The position numbers were made by a program, and so were the translations under genes. A DNA stretch of 64,000 nucleotides. Origin: Eubacteriales bacterium (GTDB lineage: Bacteria > Bacillota > Clostridia > Lachnospirales > Lachnospiraceae). This document shows, piece by piece, positions 26,408 to 35,685 of this stretch (position 1 is the first letter of the stretch; each line of letters opens with the position of its first letter). Below the pieces are notes generated by a model. The model ran no database searches. It saw nothing but the letters and a program-made list of their open reading frames with translations, and was not told the DNA's origin. The stretch spans positions 123,497 to 187,496 of the forward strand of contig JAUNOY010000003.1 of the NCBI GenBank assembly GCA_030536995.1. Reading direction: 5' to 3'.

Positions 26408-27250
26408 ATGGAAAATTCTGTTTATGTTTATATGGATCTTCCTGTTTATGACAGGCAGCCTTTATGCGTCAATACCTTTGGACATTCTGTGACTTCTCCC
26501 TGTCATAAATTCGGTCCTGCAGTGCGCCCTTATTACCTCATCCATTATATTCTGGAGGGGAAAGGCAAATTTACTGTAAACAATACAGTCTACCATCTCA
26601 GCCAGGGTCAGGGCTTCCTGATTACACCAGACTGCCTGACTATTTACCAGTCTGATGCAAACTCCCCCTGGACCTACGTCTGGATAGGTTTTTCAGGAAC
26701 AGAGGCTTCCTCTCTTGTTTCCTCCCTTGGGCTTTCCATGGAACAGCCCATTTTTCGCAGTCACGAAAAAGAACGTCTGAAAAACTGTGTCCTCGACATG
26801 CTGAAGCATAATCACAGCAATATCGGGGACACTTATCAGAATCTCGGAAATCTGTATCATTTTTTAGGTATTCTTGCAGCTTCCAACCATGAGCTCCTTC
26901 CCTTCTCAGAGGGAAACCCTTATGTGGATCAGGCTGTTTTCTATATCAGCAGCCATCTGATGGAGCCCTTTGGTGTGGAAGATGTGGCACGCTTCGTTGG
27001 TCTCAACCGCAGCTACCTCAGCAGCCTTTTTCGAAAATATACCGGTCTTTCTCCCATGGAATATATCAAAACCGCAAAACTTTCCAGAGCACGCCACATG
27101 CTGGAAGCCTCCTCGCTTTCTATATCGGAAATTGCCTATTCCTGTGGTTACCAGCGTCCGGAATCTCTGATAAAAATCTTTCGGACTTCCTTTGGAATCA
27201 GTCCTTCCGCGTACAGAAAAAAGGTGCTTTCCCGCCCCGGGTCGGATTAA
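26408..27250 (+). CDS. AraC family transcriptional regulator with cupin sensor
   Basis: 280 residues. An N-terminal AraC-binding/cupin domain (about 30-150, YYLIHYILEGKGKFTVN) is of the type that binds a sugar. Two C-terminal helix-turn-helix motifs follow (FGVEDVARFVGLNRSYLSSLF and SISEIAYSCGYQRPESLIKIF). AGGAGG precedes the ATG. It converges on the first alpha-galactosidase gene with 3 bp between stops, so control of that gene (and perhaps the peptidase) is plausible. Confidence 0.85.
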   Translation: MENSVYVYMDLPVYDRQPLCVNTFGHSVTSPCHKFGPAVRPYYLIHYILEGKGKFTVNNTVYHLSQGQGFLITPDCLTIYQSDANSPWTYVWIGFSGTEASSLVSSLGLSMEQPIFRSHEKERLKNCVLDMLKHNHSNIGDTYQNLGNLYHFLGILAASNHELLPFSEGNPYVDQAVFYISSHLMEPFGVEDVARFVGLNRSYLSSLFRKYTGLSPMEYIKTAKLSRARHMLEASSLSISEIAYSCGYQRPESLIKIFRTSFGISPSAYRKKVLSRPGSD

Positions 27251-27253
27251 ATT

Positions 27254-29482
27254 TTATTTTGCGTTCAGCACATAAATCTTCGACCAGAAATCCCCACAGG
27301 CAGTGTCCGCATTTGTTTCACCGGAAGAACTGTCAGAAGTAATAAGCCCTATGTTCATCATCTCATTCCCGAAAAATTCTCCTATTTCTCGCCCCTCTGA
27401 CTCCACCTCGTAAAGGAGCTCCTCATTCAGCCCTTTCAGGGAAAGTCTGCGGAATTCGCTGTTTATATCATTTAAAATCTTGAAACAAGCAACAATTGCC
27501 TGCCTTTTATCCTGGGAAACTACCATCCATGCAGCAAGATTTCCCTCAAACGGACTTTTCAATCTGTGGAAATCGCCGGTATGAATGAGTTTTCTGTATT
27601 TTTTTACAAAGGCAATCTGTTCCCGTACCATCTGCCGTTCTTCCTCTGTAAGCCTTGCAAGGTCAAGTTCATATCCAAAAGCTCCGAAAGCTGCCACATC
27701 CCCTCTTGTTTTCAACGGAGTACTGCGAAAAACCTGATGGTTCGGAGTAATGGACACATGAGCTCCCATAGAACTTACCGGATAACAGAACGAAGTTCCG
27801 TACTGAATTTTGATTCTTTCTACAGCATCAGAGTCATCGCTTGTCCAGCACTGGGGAGCATAGTAAAGCATCCCCGGATCAAAACGACCGCCTCCGCTTG
27901 CACAGGACTCAAAAAGAATTTCCGGAAATTCACTGGTCAGTCTCTCATAGAGGTCATATACGCCCAGAATATATCTGTGAAAAATCTCTCCCTGCTGCTC
28001 TGCTCCATAGCCCGCAGAGAAGCATTCTGTAATATACCTGTTCATATCCCACTTTATATAGGAAATACGTGATTCACGAAGGATTTTTACAACAAGTCCG
28101 TAAATATAATCTACTACTTCCTTTCTGGAAAAATCCAGAACATACTGATTTCTTCCATGGCATGTATTTCTTCCCGGCGTCTGAAGAATCCAGTCCGGAT
28201 GCGCACGATAAAGTTCACTGTCTTTGTTTACCATCTCAAGCTCAAACCATAATCCGAATTTCAATCCAAGAGCTTCTATTTTTTCAGAAAGTCCTCGGAT
28301 TCCCTCCGGAAGACGTTCTGTATTTGCCCACCAGTCCCCCAGTCCGCTGGTGTCTCCGCAACGCGTTCCAAACCATCCGTCATCCAGAACAAACAATTCT
28401 ATTCCGTCTTTCTTTGCATTCTCTGCAATCTCCACAAGCTTTTCTTCTGTGAAATCAAAATAGGTTGCCTCCCAGTTATTGAGCAGCACCGGTCTTTCTC
28501 TGTCTCTCCAGTATCCTCTCGCGAGTCTTGTACGGTAAAGTCTGTGGAAAGTCTGACTCATTTTATTGATGCCATCCCCTGAATAAACCATCACTGCTTC
28601 TGGAGTCTCAAATCTGTTCCCAGGTGCCAGCTTCCAGCAAAATCCCATTGGATGGATTCCCATCATCATACGGGTCACCTTATAAGTATCAACTTCAGCC
28701 TGTGCAAGGAAATTTCCACTGTATACAAGCGAAAATCCCATTACCTCTCCTTGAAATTCATCTGCTCCCGGGCGTTTCAACACCACAAATGGATTTTGAA
28801 AATGTCCCGATGCCCCTCTTGTACTTCCAATAGACTGGATTCCTGATTGCAGCATTCTCTTCTTAAGCTGACGTTCTCTTCCCCATGCTCCGGAAAACTG
28901 ATACCACTCATACTCATCATCAGGGAGGTCCAGACTCAGACTCATCGCTGTGTCAAGCATATACGTGTCTTCTCCCCTGTTTTCGAATAATACGCTTCTT
29001 GCAATAGCGTTTTCTTTCTGAAAGATTGTATAGAGAAGAGTCATTTCCACTCCAAGAAGTTCATCCTTTAAGAGGATTTCCAGAGTATCCGCCTCATCGT
29101 CCTTTTCTGTGTAGGTGGCAGGAAGCCCTTCCAGCTTCGGTTTTCCTTTGTATATCCTGTGCGACTGGTATACGAAATCAGTAATCCTGCTGCCGTTTGG
29201 CTGAATAATCTCCACTGCAGGCATACGAAAATCTGAAGTTCCATAAGAGGGATATTCCTGTTTCAAATGCTCCAGCGAAAATGAATATTCATTTTCATAT
29301 ACATAAGAGCTTGTGGGACGATAACAAATTTCTGTGAGATAATCATAATTATCCTTCAGGGAAATTCTTTTTCCGAAATAAAGCTGCCCCATTTGTCCGT
29401 TCCTCATCACCTTCATCAGATAGCTGATTTCATGATTGTACAAATGAAATTCCTGTGTTTTTTCATTAAAAATAATACCCAT
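27254..29482 (-). CDS. Alpha-galactosidase, GH36 (first copy)
   Basis: 742 residues without signal peptide, so cytosolic. N-terminal beta-supersandwich (about 1-320), catalytic (beta/alpha)8 barrel (about 325-645) and C-terminal beta domain. Nucleophile Asp479 (YIKWDMNR) and acid/base Asp549 (WTSDDSDA) sit where they do in G. stearothermophilus AgaA; LFVLDDGWFG and CASGGGRFD are also typical. One oddity: GLWFELEMVN has Leu where the family has Pro. Reaction: release of terminal alpha-galactose from melibiose or raffinose-type sugars. No importer adjoins this copy; pcrA lies upstream on the same strand with no clear terminator between. Confidence 0.92.
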   Translation of the reverse strand: MGIIFNEKTQEFHLYNHEISYLMKVMRNGQMGQLYFGKRISLKDNYDYLTEICYRPTSSYVYENEYSFSLEHLKQEYPSYGTSDFRMPAVEIIQPNGSRITDFVYQSHRIYKGKPKLEGLPATYTEKDDEADTLEILLKDELLGVEMTLLYTIFQKENAIARSVLFENRGEDTYMLDTAMSLSLDLPDDEYEWYQFSGAWGRERQLKKRMLQSGIQSIGSTRGASGHFQNPFVVLKRPGADEFQGEVMGFSLVYSGNFLAQAEVDTYKVTRMMMGIHPMGFCWKLAPGNRFETPEAVMVYSGDGINKMSQTFHRLYRTRLARGYWRDRERPVLLNNWEATYFDFTEEKLVEIAENAKKDGIELFVLDDGWFGTRCGDTSGLGDWWANTERLPEGIRGLSEKIEALGLKFGLWFELEMVNKDSELYRAHPDWILQTPGRNTCHGRNQYVLDFSRKEVVDYIYGLVVKILRESRISYIKWDMNRYITECFSAGYGAEQQGEIFHRYILGVYDLYERLTSEFPEILFESCASGGGRFDPGMLYYAPQCWTSDDSDAVERIKIQYGTSFCYPVSSMGAHVSITPNHQVFRSTPLKTRGDVAAFGAFGYELDLARLTEEERQMVREQIAFVKKYRKLIHTGDFHRLKSPFEGNLAAWMVVSQDKRQAIVACFKILNDINSEFRRLSLKGLNEELLYEVESEGREIGEFFGNEMMNIGLITSDSSSGETNADTACGDFWSKIYVLNAK

Positions 29483-29526
29483 TACCTGTATTTCCTTTCC
29501 GTTTTTTCTTACAACAATTTTATCCT

Positions 29527-29546
29527 GTTTCTCCTTTGGGAGAAAC
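29527..29546. other. Perfect 8 bp inverted repeat upstream of the first alpha-galactosidase
   Basis: GTTTCTCC, four-base loop, GGAGAAAC. No T-tract follows on the minus strand. It lies between pcrA and the alpha-galactosidase and could be an operator. I found no convincing promoter in this gap. Confidence 0.35.
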
Positions 29547-29602
29547 CTGTTCCTGTGAGAAAAAACTGTCCATTTGTCAGATAATGGGTATGTATACTTT
29601 TA

Positions 29603-31837
29603 TTAGATTTTCTTTAATTTCGCAAATCCTGCAAACATTTTTTTTACGCCTGCTCTGTCGAAATCCACAGTTACTTCGTAGTCTCTGCCGCCCTCTGTAA
29701 TATCCTTCACAATACCTACGCCGAATTTTACATGACTGACAGTATCTCCCACTCCGTAATCAAGAGCTTCTGCTTTTTTTACGGTAAAGTTCTTCTGCTG
29801 GAAGGGTTTCGCCTGAAACGCCATTTTCATCTGTGCGAAGCTACTCTTTGCAGGAATAATTTCTTCAAGCTTCGGTTTTTTCGTCTCTATGGTATGACCA
29901 AGCTCCACCAGTTCCCTTGGAATTTCCCGGACAAATCTTGATATTTTATTATACTGATTTTCTCCGCGTATCATACGCATCTGGGCGCTTGTCAGAGTCA
30001 GCTCTTTCATGGCTCTTGTAATTCCCACGTAGCACAGGCGGCGTTCCTCTTCTATGTCAGAACGGTCATCTGACACAATCGTCATATAGCTTGGGAAAAT
30101 TCCGTCCTCCATTCCGGCCAGATAAACTCTTGGAAATTCCAGACCCTTGGCGCTGTGCAGCGTCATAAGAAGAACATAATCCTGAGAAGGGTCAACAGAA
30201 TCAATATCTGCTACAAGGGCGATTTCTTCCAGAAATCCGGATAAGGTCGCCTTCTCTCCTTTTTCTTCCATCGCCTCCTGATAGGAAACAGTCTTGGAAA
30301 TCAATTCGTTAATATTCTCAATTCTCGCTCTGGATTCATCTGTATCTTCCGCTTCCAGCTCTGCCACATAACCGGTGAGGCGGATGACCTCATCCAAAAG
30401 CTCCTCTACCGTATAGGAATCTGCCTTACTCTTAAGACTCTGAATAAAAGTCACAAAGCCGTCAATCTTTCCAATACTTCTTCCGATTGCAGGAATTTCC
30501 TCCGCTACGCGAAGCGCATCGTAAAAACTGACATCCATCTGTTCCGCATAATCCTGAACCCGTCCCAGCGTGGTTGCACCGATTCCTCTTTTTGGCACAT
30601 TGATGATACGACGCACTGCAAGGTCATCCTTTGCATTATCAATAGTCTTTAAATAGCTCAGAAGATCTTTAATCTCTTTTCGTGCATAGAAGTTTACGCC
30701 ACCGACAATTTTGTACGGAATATTTGCAAGGAGACATTTCTCCTCAAAGAGTCGAGACTGGGCGTTTGTCCTGTAAAGAATCGCGCAGTCCTTATAACTG
30801 CAAATCCCTTCTCTGTGGGCATTCTGGATTTCTCCCACCACATACTCAGCTTCCTCAAAACCGTTCATAAACTGGCGGAAATGGATTTTTTCCCCTTCCT
30901 CGTTCTCTGTCCAGAGGCATTTCGGCTTTCTCTCCGTATTATTCGCAATAACTTCATTTGCTGCATTTAAGATATTTTTCGTAGAACGGTAATTCTGCTC
31001 CAGGCGGATAACCTTTGCCTCCGGGAACACCCGCTCGAAACCAAGAATATTTCCAATATTCGCGCCGCGGAACTTATAAATCGACTGATCGTCGTCACCG
31101 ACTACGCAGAGATTCTCATATCTTGCAGCAAGGAGACTTATCAGCTTAAACTGCGCGGTATTGGTGTCCTGATACTCGTCCACCATAATGTATTTGAACC
31201 GTTCCTGATAATTGTAGAGAACATCGTCACAATTCTGAAATAATTCCACTGTTTTAACAATGAGATCATCAAAATCAAGAGCATTGTTTTTGCGCAGAGC
31301 CGCCTGATACTCCCGGTAAACTCCTGCCACTTTTTTCTTATTATAATCTCCTGCTGCGTTCATTTCCATCTCATCAGGAGTGATCAGCTCATCCTTGGCA
31401 TGGGAAATCTGGGCAAGAAGAGACTTCTCTTTATAAATCTTTGTATCAATATTAAGGCGACGGCAAACCTCTTTCATTAGTATCTTCTGGTCATCTGTAT
31501 CGTAAATGGTAAAATTATTGTCATATCCAAGTCTGTCTATATATCTTCTTAAAATCCTTACACAAGTAGAGTGGAACGTGGATACCCAGATGCTCTCTGA
31601 GCCAAATCCCACAATTCTATCAACTCTCTCTCTCATTTCACTTGCAGCCTTGTTGGTAAATGTGATTGCAAGAATATTCCAGGGATTTACTCCCACTTCG
31701 TCAATCAGATATGCAATCCTGTGCGTCAGAACTCTGGTCTTACCAGAACCTGCTCCTGCAAGAATAAGAAGGGGACCATCCACATGACGTACCGCCTCCA
31801 GCTGCGGGGGATTGAGCATACTGTATTTATCATCCAT
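29603..31837 (-). CDS. pcrA: ATP-dependent DNA helicase PcrA (UvrD/Rep family)
   Basis: 744 residues. Walker A LAGAGSGKTRVL (about 26-37); DEYQDTN motif II; QNYRSTKNIL motif IV; LMTLHSAKGLEFPRVYLAG motif V; VGITRAMKELTL motif VI; C-terminal Tudor-like end (GDTVSHVKFGVGIV). Length and order match PcrA. Role: 3'-5' helicase for nucleotide excision repair, removal of RecA filaments and stalled transcription complexes. It sits here as a housekeeping gene among sugar genes, with its own promoter. Confidence 0.94.
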   Translation of the reverse strand: MDDKYSMLNPPQLEAVRHVDGPLLILAGAGSGKTRVLTHRIAYLIDEVGVNPWNILAITFTNKAASEMRERVDRIVGFGSESIWVSTFHSTCVRILRRYIDRLGYDNNFTIYDTDDQKILMKEVCRRLNIDTKIYKEKSLLAQISHAKDELITPDEMEMNAAGDYNKKKVAGVYREYQAALRKNNALDFDDLIVKTVELFQNCDDVLYNYQERFKYIMVDEYQDTNTAQFKLISLLAARYENLCVVGDDDQSIYKFRGANIGNILGFERVFPEAKVIRLEQNYRSTKNILNAANEVIANNTERKPKCLWTENEEGEKIHFRQFMNGFEEAEYVVGEIQNAHREGICSYKDCAILYRTNAQSRLFEEKCLLANIPYKIVGGVNFYARKEIKDLLSYLKTIDNAKDDLAVRRIINVPKRGIGATTLGRVQDYAEQMDVSFYDALRVAEEIPAIGRSIGKIDGFVTFIQSLKSKADSYTVEELLDEVIRLTGYVAELEAEDTDESRARIENINELISKTVSYQEAMEEKGEKATLSGFLEEIALVADIDSVDPSQDYVLLMTLHSAKGLEFPRVYLAGMEDGIFPSYMTIVSDDRSDIEEERRLCYVGITRAMKELTLTSAQMRMIRGENQYNKISRFVREIPRELVELGHTIETKKPKLEEIIPAKSSFAQMKMAFQAKPFQQKNFTVKKAEALDYGVGDTVSHVKFGVGIVKDITEGGRDYEVTVDFDRAGVKKMFAGFAKLKKI

Positions 31838-31883
31838 GTTACAACCTCCAAATTTATTTCAAATCAGAACTTATGTACTTCTT

Positions 31884-31912
31884 ATTATATTAGAGAAAAA
31901 GACATTTGTACA
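31884..31912 (-). promoter_or_regulatory. Promoter of pcrA
   Basis: -35 TGTACA (31907-31912), 17 bp spacer, -10 TATAAT (31884-31889). Confidence 0.65.
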
Positions 31913-31923
31913 GAAAAAAGTTA

Positions 31924-31952
31924 TTTACAAGTAGTAATGAAAACTATATAAT
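31924..31952 (+). promoter_or_regulatory. Promoter of the DUF1836 gene
   Basis: -35 TTTACA (31924-31929), 17 bp spacer, -10 TATAAT (31947-31952). Divergent from the pcrA promoter. Confidence 0.8.
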
Positions 31953-31974
31953 AGAGAACAGAGGTGATTAAATT

Positions 31975-32589
31975 ATGACAATTGATATGCAGAATATGAT
32001 TAACAGTATTTTAAACAGTGTCGCGAGGATTGATTACATCAAACCGGACGAACTGCCGAATATTAATTTATATATGGATCAGGTAACAACTTTTATGGAA
32101 GAACAGCTTGCATCCAGTAAGAGACACGAGGAAGATAAGATTCTCACTAAGACCATGATTAACAATTATGCTAAAAATAAGCTTCTCCCTCCGCCGGAAA
32201 AAAAGCGTTATTCCAAAGAGCATATTCTGATGCTTATTTTTATTTATTATTTCAAAAATATCCTGTCCATCAATGACATCCAGACTCTGCTGACGCCAAT
32301 CACAGAGAAATATTTTAAATCCATGACAGACAAAGATCTCACCTATATCTACAACGAGGTATTCGGTATGGAGAAGGGACAGATTGAAAATCTTCAGAAA
32401 GACCTGTTAAAAAGCTACAATGCAGCTCAGGCAAGCTTCGAGGATGCAGATGAGGAGGATAAGGATTTCCTCAAGAATTTTACATTCATCTGCCTGTTAA
32501 GCTTCGATGTCTACATGAAAAAAATGGTCATTGAACATCTGATAGACGGCATGTCGCCTCTCGATGAAGATAATAAAAAGAAAAAATAA
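31975..32589 (+). CDS. DUF1836 family protein
   Basis: 204 residues, all-helical, soluble. DUF1836 features: LTKTMINNYAKNKLLPPPEKKRYSKEHI (about 57-84), which resembles a MerR-like winged helix, and a C-terminal helical bundle. Function unknown; a DNA-binding role is suggested by the likeness to MerR-type N-termini. AGAGGTG precedes the ATG. Own promoter and terminator. Confidence 0.8.
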   Translation: MTIDMQNMINSILNSVARIDYIKPDELPNINLYMDQVTTFMEEQLASSKRHEEDKILTKTMINNYAKNKLLPPPEKKRYSKEHILMLIFIYYFKNILSINDIQTLLTPITEKYFKSMTDKDLTYIYNEVFGMEKGQIENLQKDLLKSYNAAQASFEDADEEDKDFLKNFTFICLLSFDVYMKKMVIEHLIDGMSPLDEDNKKKK

Positions 32590-32592
32590 TGC

Positions 32593-32639
32593 AAAAAGAA
32601 AATATCTCCGGAAATTCTCCGAAGATATTTTCTTTTTTA
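32593..32639. terminator. Bidirectional terminator after DUF1836
   Basis: GAAAATATCTCCGG and CTCCGAAGATATTTTC form a long stem flanked by A5 and T6 runs. It also serves the second alpha-galactosidase on the minus strand. Confidence 0.8.
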
Positions 32640-32668
32640 CTTTTTATGGAGTAAATCCCAATTGTGGA

Positions 32669-34867
32669 TTAATCAACAGCTCTGAAATGATATTTCAGCG
32701 GCTGGTAATCTCCGGTTCCTGTAAGAACAGGAAATCCTGCTTTCATAAGCGCTGCTCCTGTATAAACCTTACCTGTTTCTGTATCCTCGTAATGTCTCTT
32801 TGCTTCCAGTCCTTCCAGACGAATCAGATAAACTGCCGCATTTCCCTCGTTATGAAGCTGCACGCCTCTTACGATGGTTTCTTTTTTGTCTTTGGAAACA
32901 AACTGCCACAGCACATGATTTCTGTTCTCGAAAGGATTTGTCAGCCTGTAATAATCTCCGCTCTGTACAAGCCCTTCGATTGCCTTATACTCCTGAATCT
33001 GTTCTTTTGCAAGAGCCTTTTCCTCGTCTGTCATCTTCATAAGGTCAAGCTCATATCCGAAAGTACCTGCGCCTGCAACAACTGCCCTTGTCTCAAATGG
33101 CGTCGTACGGCCTGTCTGATGATTCGGGCAGACGCTTACGTGGGCGCCCATTGTACTCGGCGGATATGCAAAGGATGTTCCATACTGGATTTTCAGACGG
33201 TCAACGGCGTCTGTATTATCACTGCACCAAATCTGCGGAGAATAATAAAGCATACCTGCATCGAATCGTCCGCCGCCACCGGAACAGTTTTCGAATAAGA
33301 GATTCGGATAACGCTGCACAAGGCGCTCCATCATATCATAAACGCCCAGCACATATCTGTGATAAACCTCTCCCTGACGTTCCTTGGGAAGCGCATTGCT
33401 GTACACATTGTCCACACTGCGGTTCATATCCCATTTAATATAATCCACCTTGCAGGCATCCAGAACCTCAAAAATCTGTCCCATCACATAATCCCGAACT
33501 TCTTTTCTGGAAACATCAAGATTTAACTGATTTCTGCTTCTGTTTGGTTTGCGTCCCGGAATCTCAAATGCCCAGTCAGGATGCGCACGATAAAGGTCAC
33601 TGTCCTCATTTACCATCTCAGGCTCAATCCACAGACCGAATTTCAGTCCAAGACCGTGAATCTTTTCTGCAAGAGCCGGAAGTCCTCCCTTTAATTTCTC
33701 CTCATTTACATACCAGTCGCCAAGAGCGCGGAAGTCATCGTTTCGTTCGCCAAACCATCCGTCGTCAAGGACGAACATATCAAGGCCGATTTCCTTTGCC
33801 TCTTTGGCAATGGCAAAAATCTTTTCCTCATTGAAATCAAAATATGTCGCTTCCCAATTATTTACAAGAATCGGTCTTGGCTGCTCCACATATTTACTGC
33901 GAATCAGATTCTGACGGAACGCATCGTGATAAATTCTGGAAAGTTTTCCCATTCCCTCTCCGGAATATGCCATAATGACTTCCGGAGTCTGGAAACTCTC
34001 TCCTTTGCCCAGCGTATAAGCGAAGTGATAAGGATGGATTCCCATAGTAAGGCGAACCTGCTCTGTCTGGTCACGCTCGATTTCACAGCAGTGGTTTCCG
34101 CTGTATACAAAAGCAAATCCGAAACACTCTCCCTGTTTCTCCGTTGCATCTCTGTCACAGAGAATCACAAATGGGTTATAGTGATGGCTGGAACTTCCTC
34201 TTCTGCTGCCCACAGAGCGGATACCATGTCCAACAGGCACTCTTTCCATCTGGCGTTCCATACAGTGTTTGCCGTAGAAATGAATCAAATCAAGCTCTCT
34301 CTGTTCCAGATCAAGCTCCAGAGACATTGCCTTTCTGACTGTTACCGGCTCTTCCTGTGTATTTTCAATCCGGACTGCCCTTGTAATCACATCAAGTTCC
34401 GGAAAAACACCGTACAGGAGATGTACCTTTACGCCGGAAGCTCTGTCACCGAGAACAATTTCCAGACTCTGAGCTTCTTCCTCGTTCCCAAACATTGCAG
34501 GAAGCCCCTCCAGAGCATATTTCCCCTCTCTTACTGTATAAAACTCATATTTCAGATTTGCCGTACTGCATCCGTTCGCCATCTCAAGCTCCAGCGCATT
34601 GATACGGTAATCCCCGTTTCCGGACGCTGTATACTCCTGAGGAAGGGTATCAAGAGAAAATCCTCTGTCCAGCCCTGCCTCATAGGGATTTCCGGAAAAG
34701 CCTCTGTCCTGTTTCACGATTCTATGTGAAATCTCAGTATCTCCCACCTCGGCTCCGTAATACAGATGAAGCAGAGTATCGTACTCTCCCACCTGCATCT
34801 GATACATACTGTTTTTTGTCCGAAGTACAAAAACTCCGGTTTTTTCGTTGAATGTAATACAGTTCAT
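32669..34867 (-). CDS. Alpha-galactosidase, GH36 (second copy, operon-encoded)
   Basis: 732 residues, cytosolic, same three-domain layout as the copy at 27254 and clearly a paralogue. Nucleophile Asp480 (YIKWDMNR) and acid/base Asp550 (WCSDNTDA) are intact, and the canonical GLWIEPEMVN is kept. I chose the ATG at 34867 with AGAGGTGAAGG upstream; an in-frame GTG at 34885 is inside that site. It is the last gene of the operon encoding a binding protein, two permeases and a DUF624 protein, which points to import and hydrolysis of alpha-galactosides such as melibiose, raffinose or stachyose. Confidence 0.93.
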   Translation of the reverse strand: MNCITFNEKTGVFVLRTKNSMYQMQVGEYDTLLHLYYGAEVGDTEISHRIVKQDRGFSGNPYEAGLDRGFSLDTLPQEYTASGNGDYRINALELEMANGCSTANLKYEFYTVREGKYALEGLPAMFGNEEEAQSLEIVLGDRASGVKVHLLYGVFPELDVITRAVRIENTQEEPVTVRKAMSLELDLEQRELDLIHFYGKHCMERQMERVPVGHGIRSVGSRRGSSSHHYNPFVILCDRDATEKQGECFGFAFVYSGNHCCEIERDQTEQVRLTMGIHPYHFAYTLGKGESFQTPEVIMAYSGEGMGKLSRIYHDAFRQNLIRSKYVEQPRPILVNNWEATYFDFNEEKIFAIAKEAKEIGLDMFVLDDGWFGERNDDFRALGDWYVNEEKLKGGLPALAEKIHGLGLKFGLWIEPEMVNEDSDLYRAHPDWAFEIPGRKPNRSRNQLNLDVSRKEVRDYVMGQIFEVLDACKVDYIKWDMNRSVDNVYSNALPKERQGEVYHRYVLGVYDMMERLVQRYPNLLFENCSGGGGRFDAGMLYYSPQIWCSDNTDAVDRLKIQYGTSFAYPPSTMGAHVSVCPNHQTGRTTPFETRAVVAGAGTFGYELDLMKMTDEEKALAKEQIQEYKAIEGLVQSGDYYRLTNPFENRNHVLWQFVSKDKKETIVRGVQLHNEGNAAVYLIRLEGLEAKRHYEDTETGKVYTGAALMKAGFPVLTGTGDYQPLKYHFRAVD

Positions 34868-34897
34868 TTCACCTTCACCTCTCACTATACTTATTTT

Positions 34898-35575
34898 TTA
34901 AAAAACATAGGAATCTGTTTCTGCGTTATATTTCTTTTCTTCTCTTTCTTCTTCCGGAAAATATGGTTTAAACAATCTCCACATAAACCATGAATCTCCG
35001 TATGCTGTCAGCGAAAATCCCACAGTCAGCCAGATAAAAAGATATACAGGAAACAGCTTTGCATCCACAAGCGTCATGGTCATTGGTAAAGTCGTAACAA
35101 TCATTACCACCAGAGCATATCCGACTTTTTTGACCGCAAAGTAAAATGCATTGGAAATAAGCTTTCCCAGTTTATTTTCAAATGCCGCAATGGTAGGAAA
35201 AATATAGAGTGTAATCAGCGCCAGAGGAATTGCGACTGCCACAAGTACCCATGAAAAGATTTGTCCCATGGAACCCGGCATGGAAGAAAGCACCTCTTTC
35301 TCCATCCAGAGCACACCTCCTGCAAGCAGAAGAAGCGCCCATGCAATGGTAGACTGCATGAAATTCTGGCGAAAGCTTTTAAAAAAGTCACGGATTACGC
35401 TTATATCTTTATCCTTATGGAGCTTTAAGGTACAGTAAAAAAGCGCTGTTGTAGATGCGCCTGCCGTAATCACCGGCAAAGAGCATACCATCCACAAAAA
35501 ATTCAAAAGAATCATCTGTCCCAGAAATCCAAATATTCTGTTAAAAAGGCTTCCCTCTCCTGTCAGAAATCCCAT
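34898..35575 (-). CDS. DUF624 family membrane protein (YesL-like)
   Basis: 225 residues with five or six hydrophobic segments. The conserved DUF624 pattern is visible: FLWMVCSLPVITAGASTTALF, DISVIRDFFKSFRQNFMQST. Function not established; family members sit beside CUT1 sugar importers and glycosidases in Firmicutes, as here. The ATG at 35575 has AAAGGTGGG upstream. A paralogue lies at 61812-62480. Confidence 0.85.
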   Translation of the reverse strand: MGFLTGEGSLFNRIFGFLGQMILLNFLWMVCSLPVITAGASTTALFYCTLKLHKDKDISVIRDFFKSFRQNFMQSTIAWALLLLAGGVLWMEKEVLSSMPGSMGQIFSWVLVAVAIPLALITLYIFPTIAAFENKLGKLISNAFYFAVKKVGYALVVMIVTTLPMTMTLVDAKLFPVYLFIWLTVGFSLTAYGDSWFMWRLFKPYFPEEEREEKKYNAETDSYVF

Positions 35576-35656
35576 AAATTTCCCACCTTTCTTATTTTCG
35601 AAAAACGCCCCACACTGTTCCGATCGCAATGCAGGACGTCTTTATTCTTTTTTCTG

Positions 35657-35676
35657 TGCCCGCCGTGAAGCGGGCA
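35657..35676 (-). other. Intercistronic hairpin before the DUF624 gene
   Basis: TGCCCGC, six-base loop, GCGGGCA with no U-tract on the minus strand. More likely an RNA-stability element than a terminator. Confidence 0.4.
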
Positions 35677-35685
35677 GTCCGGCTC

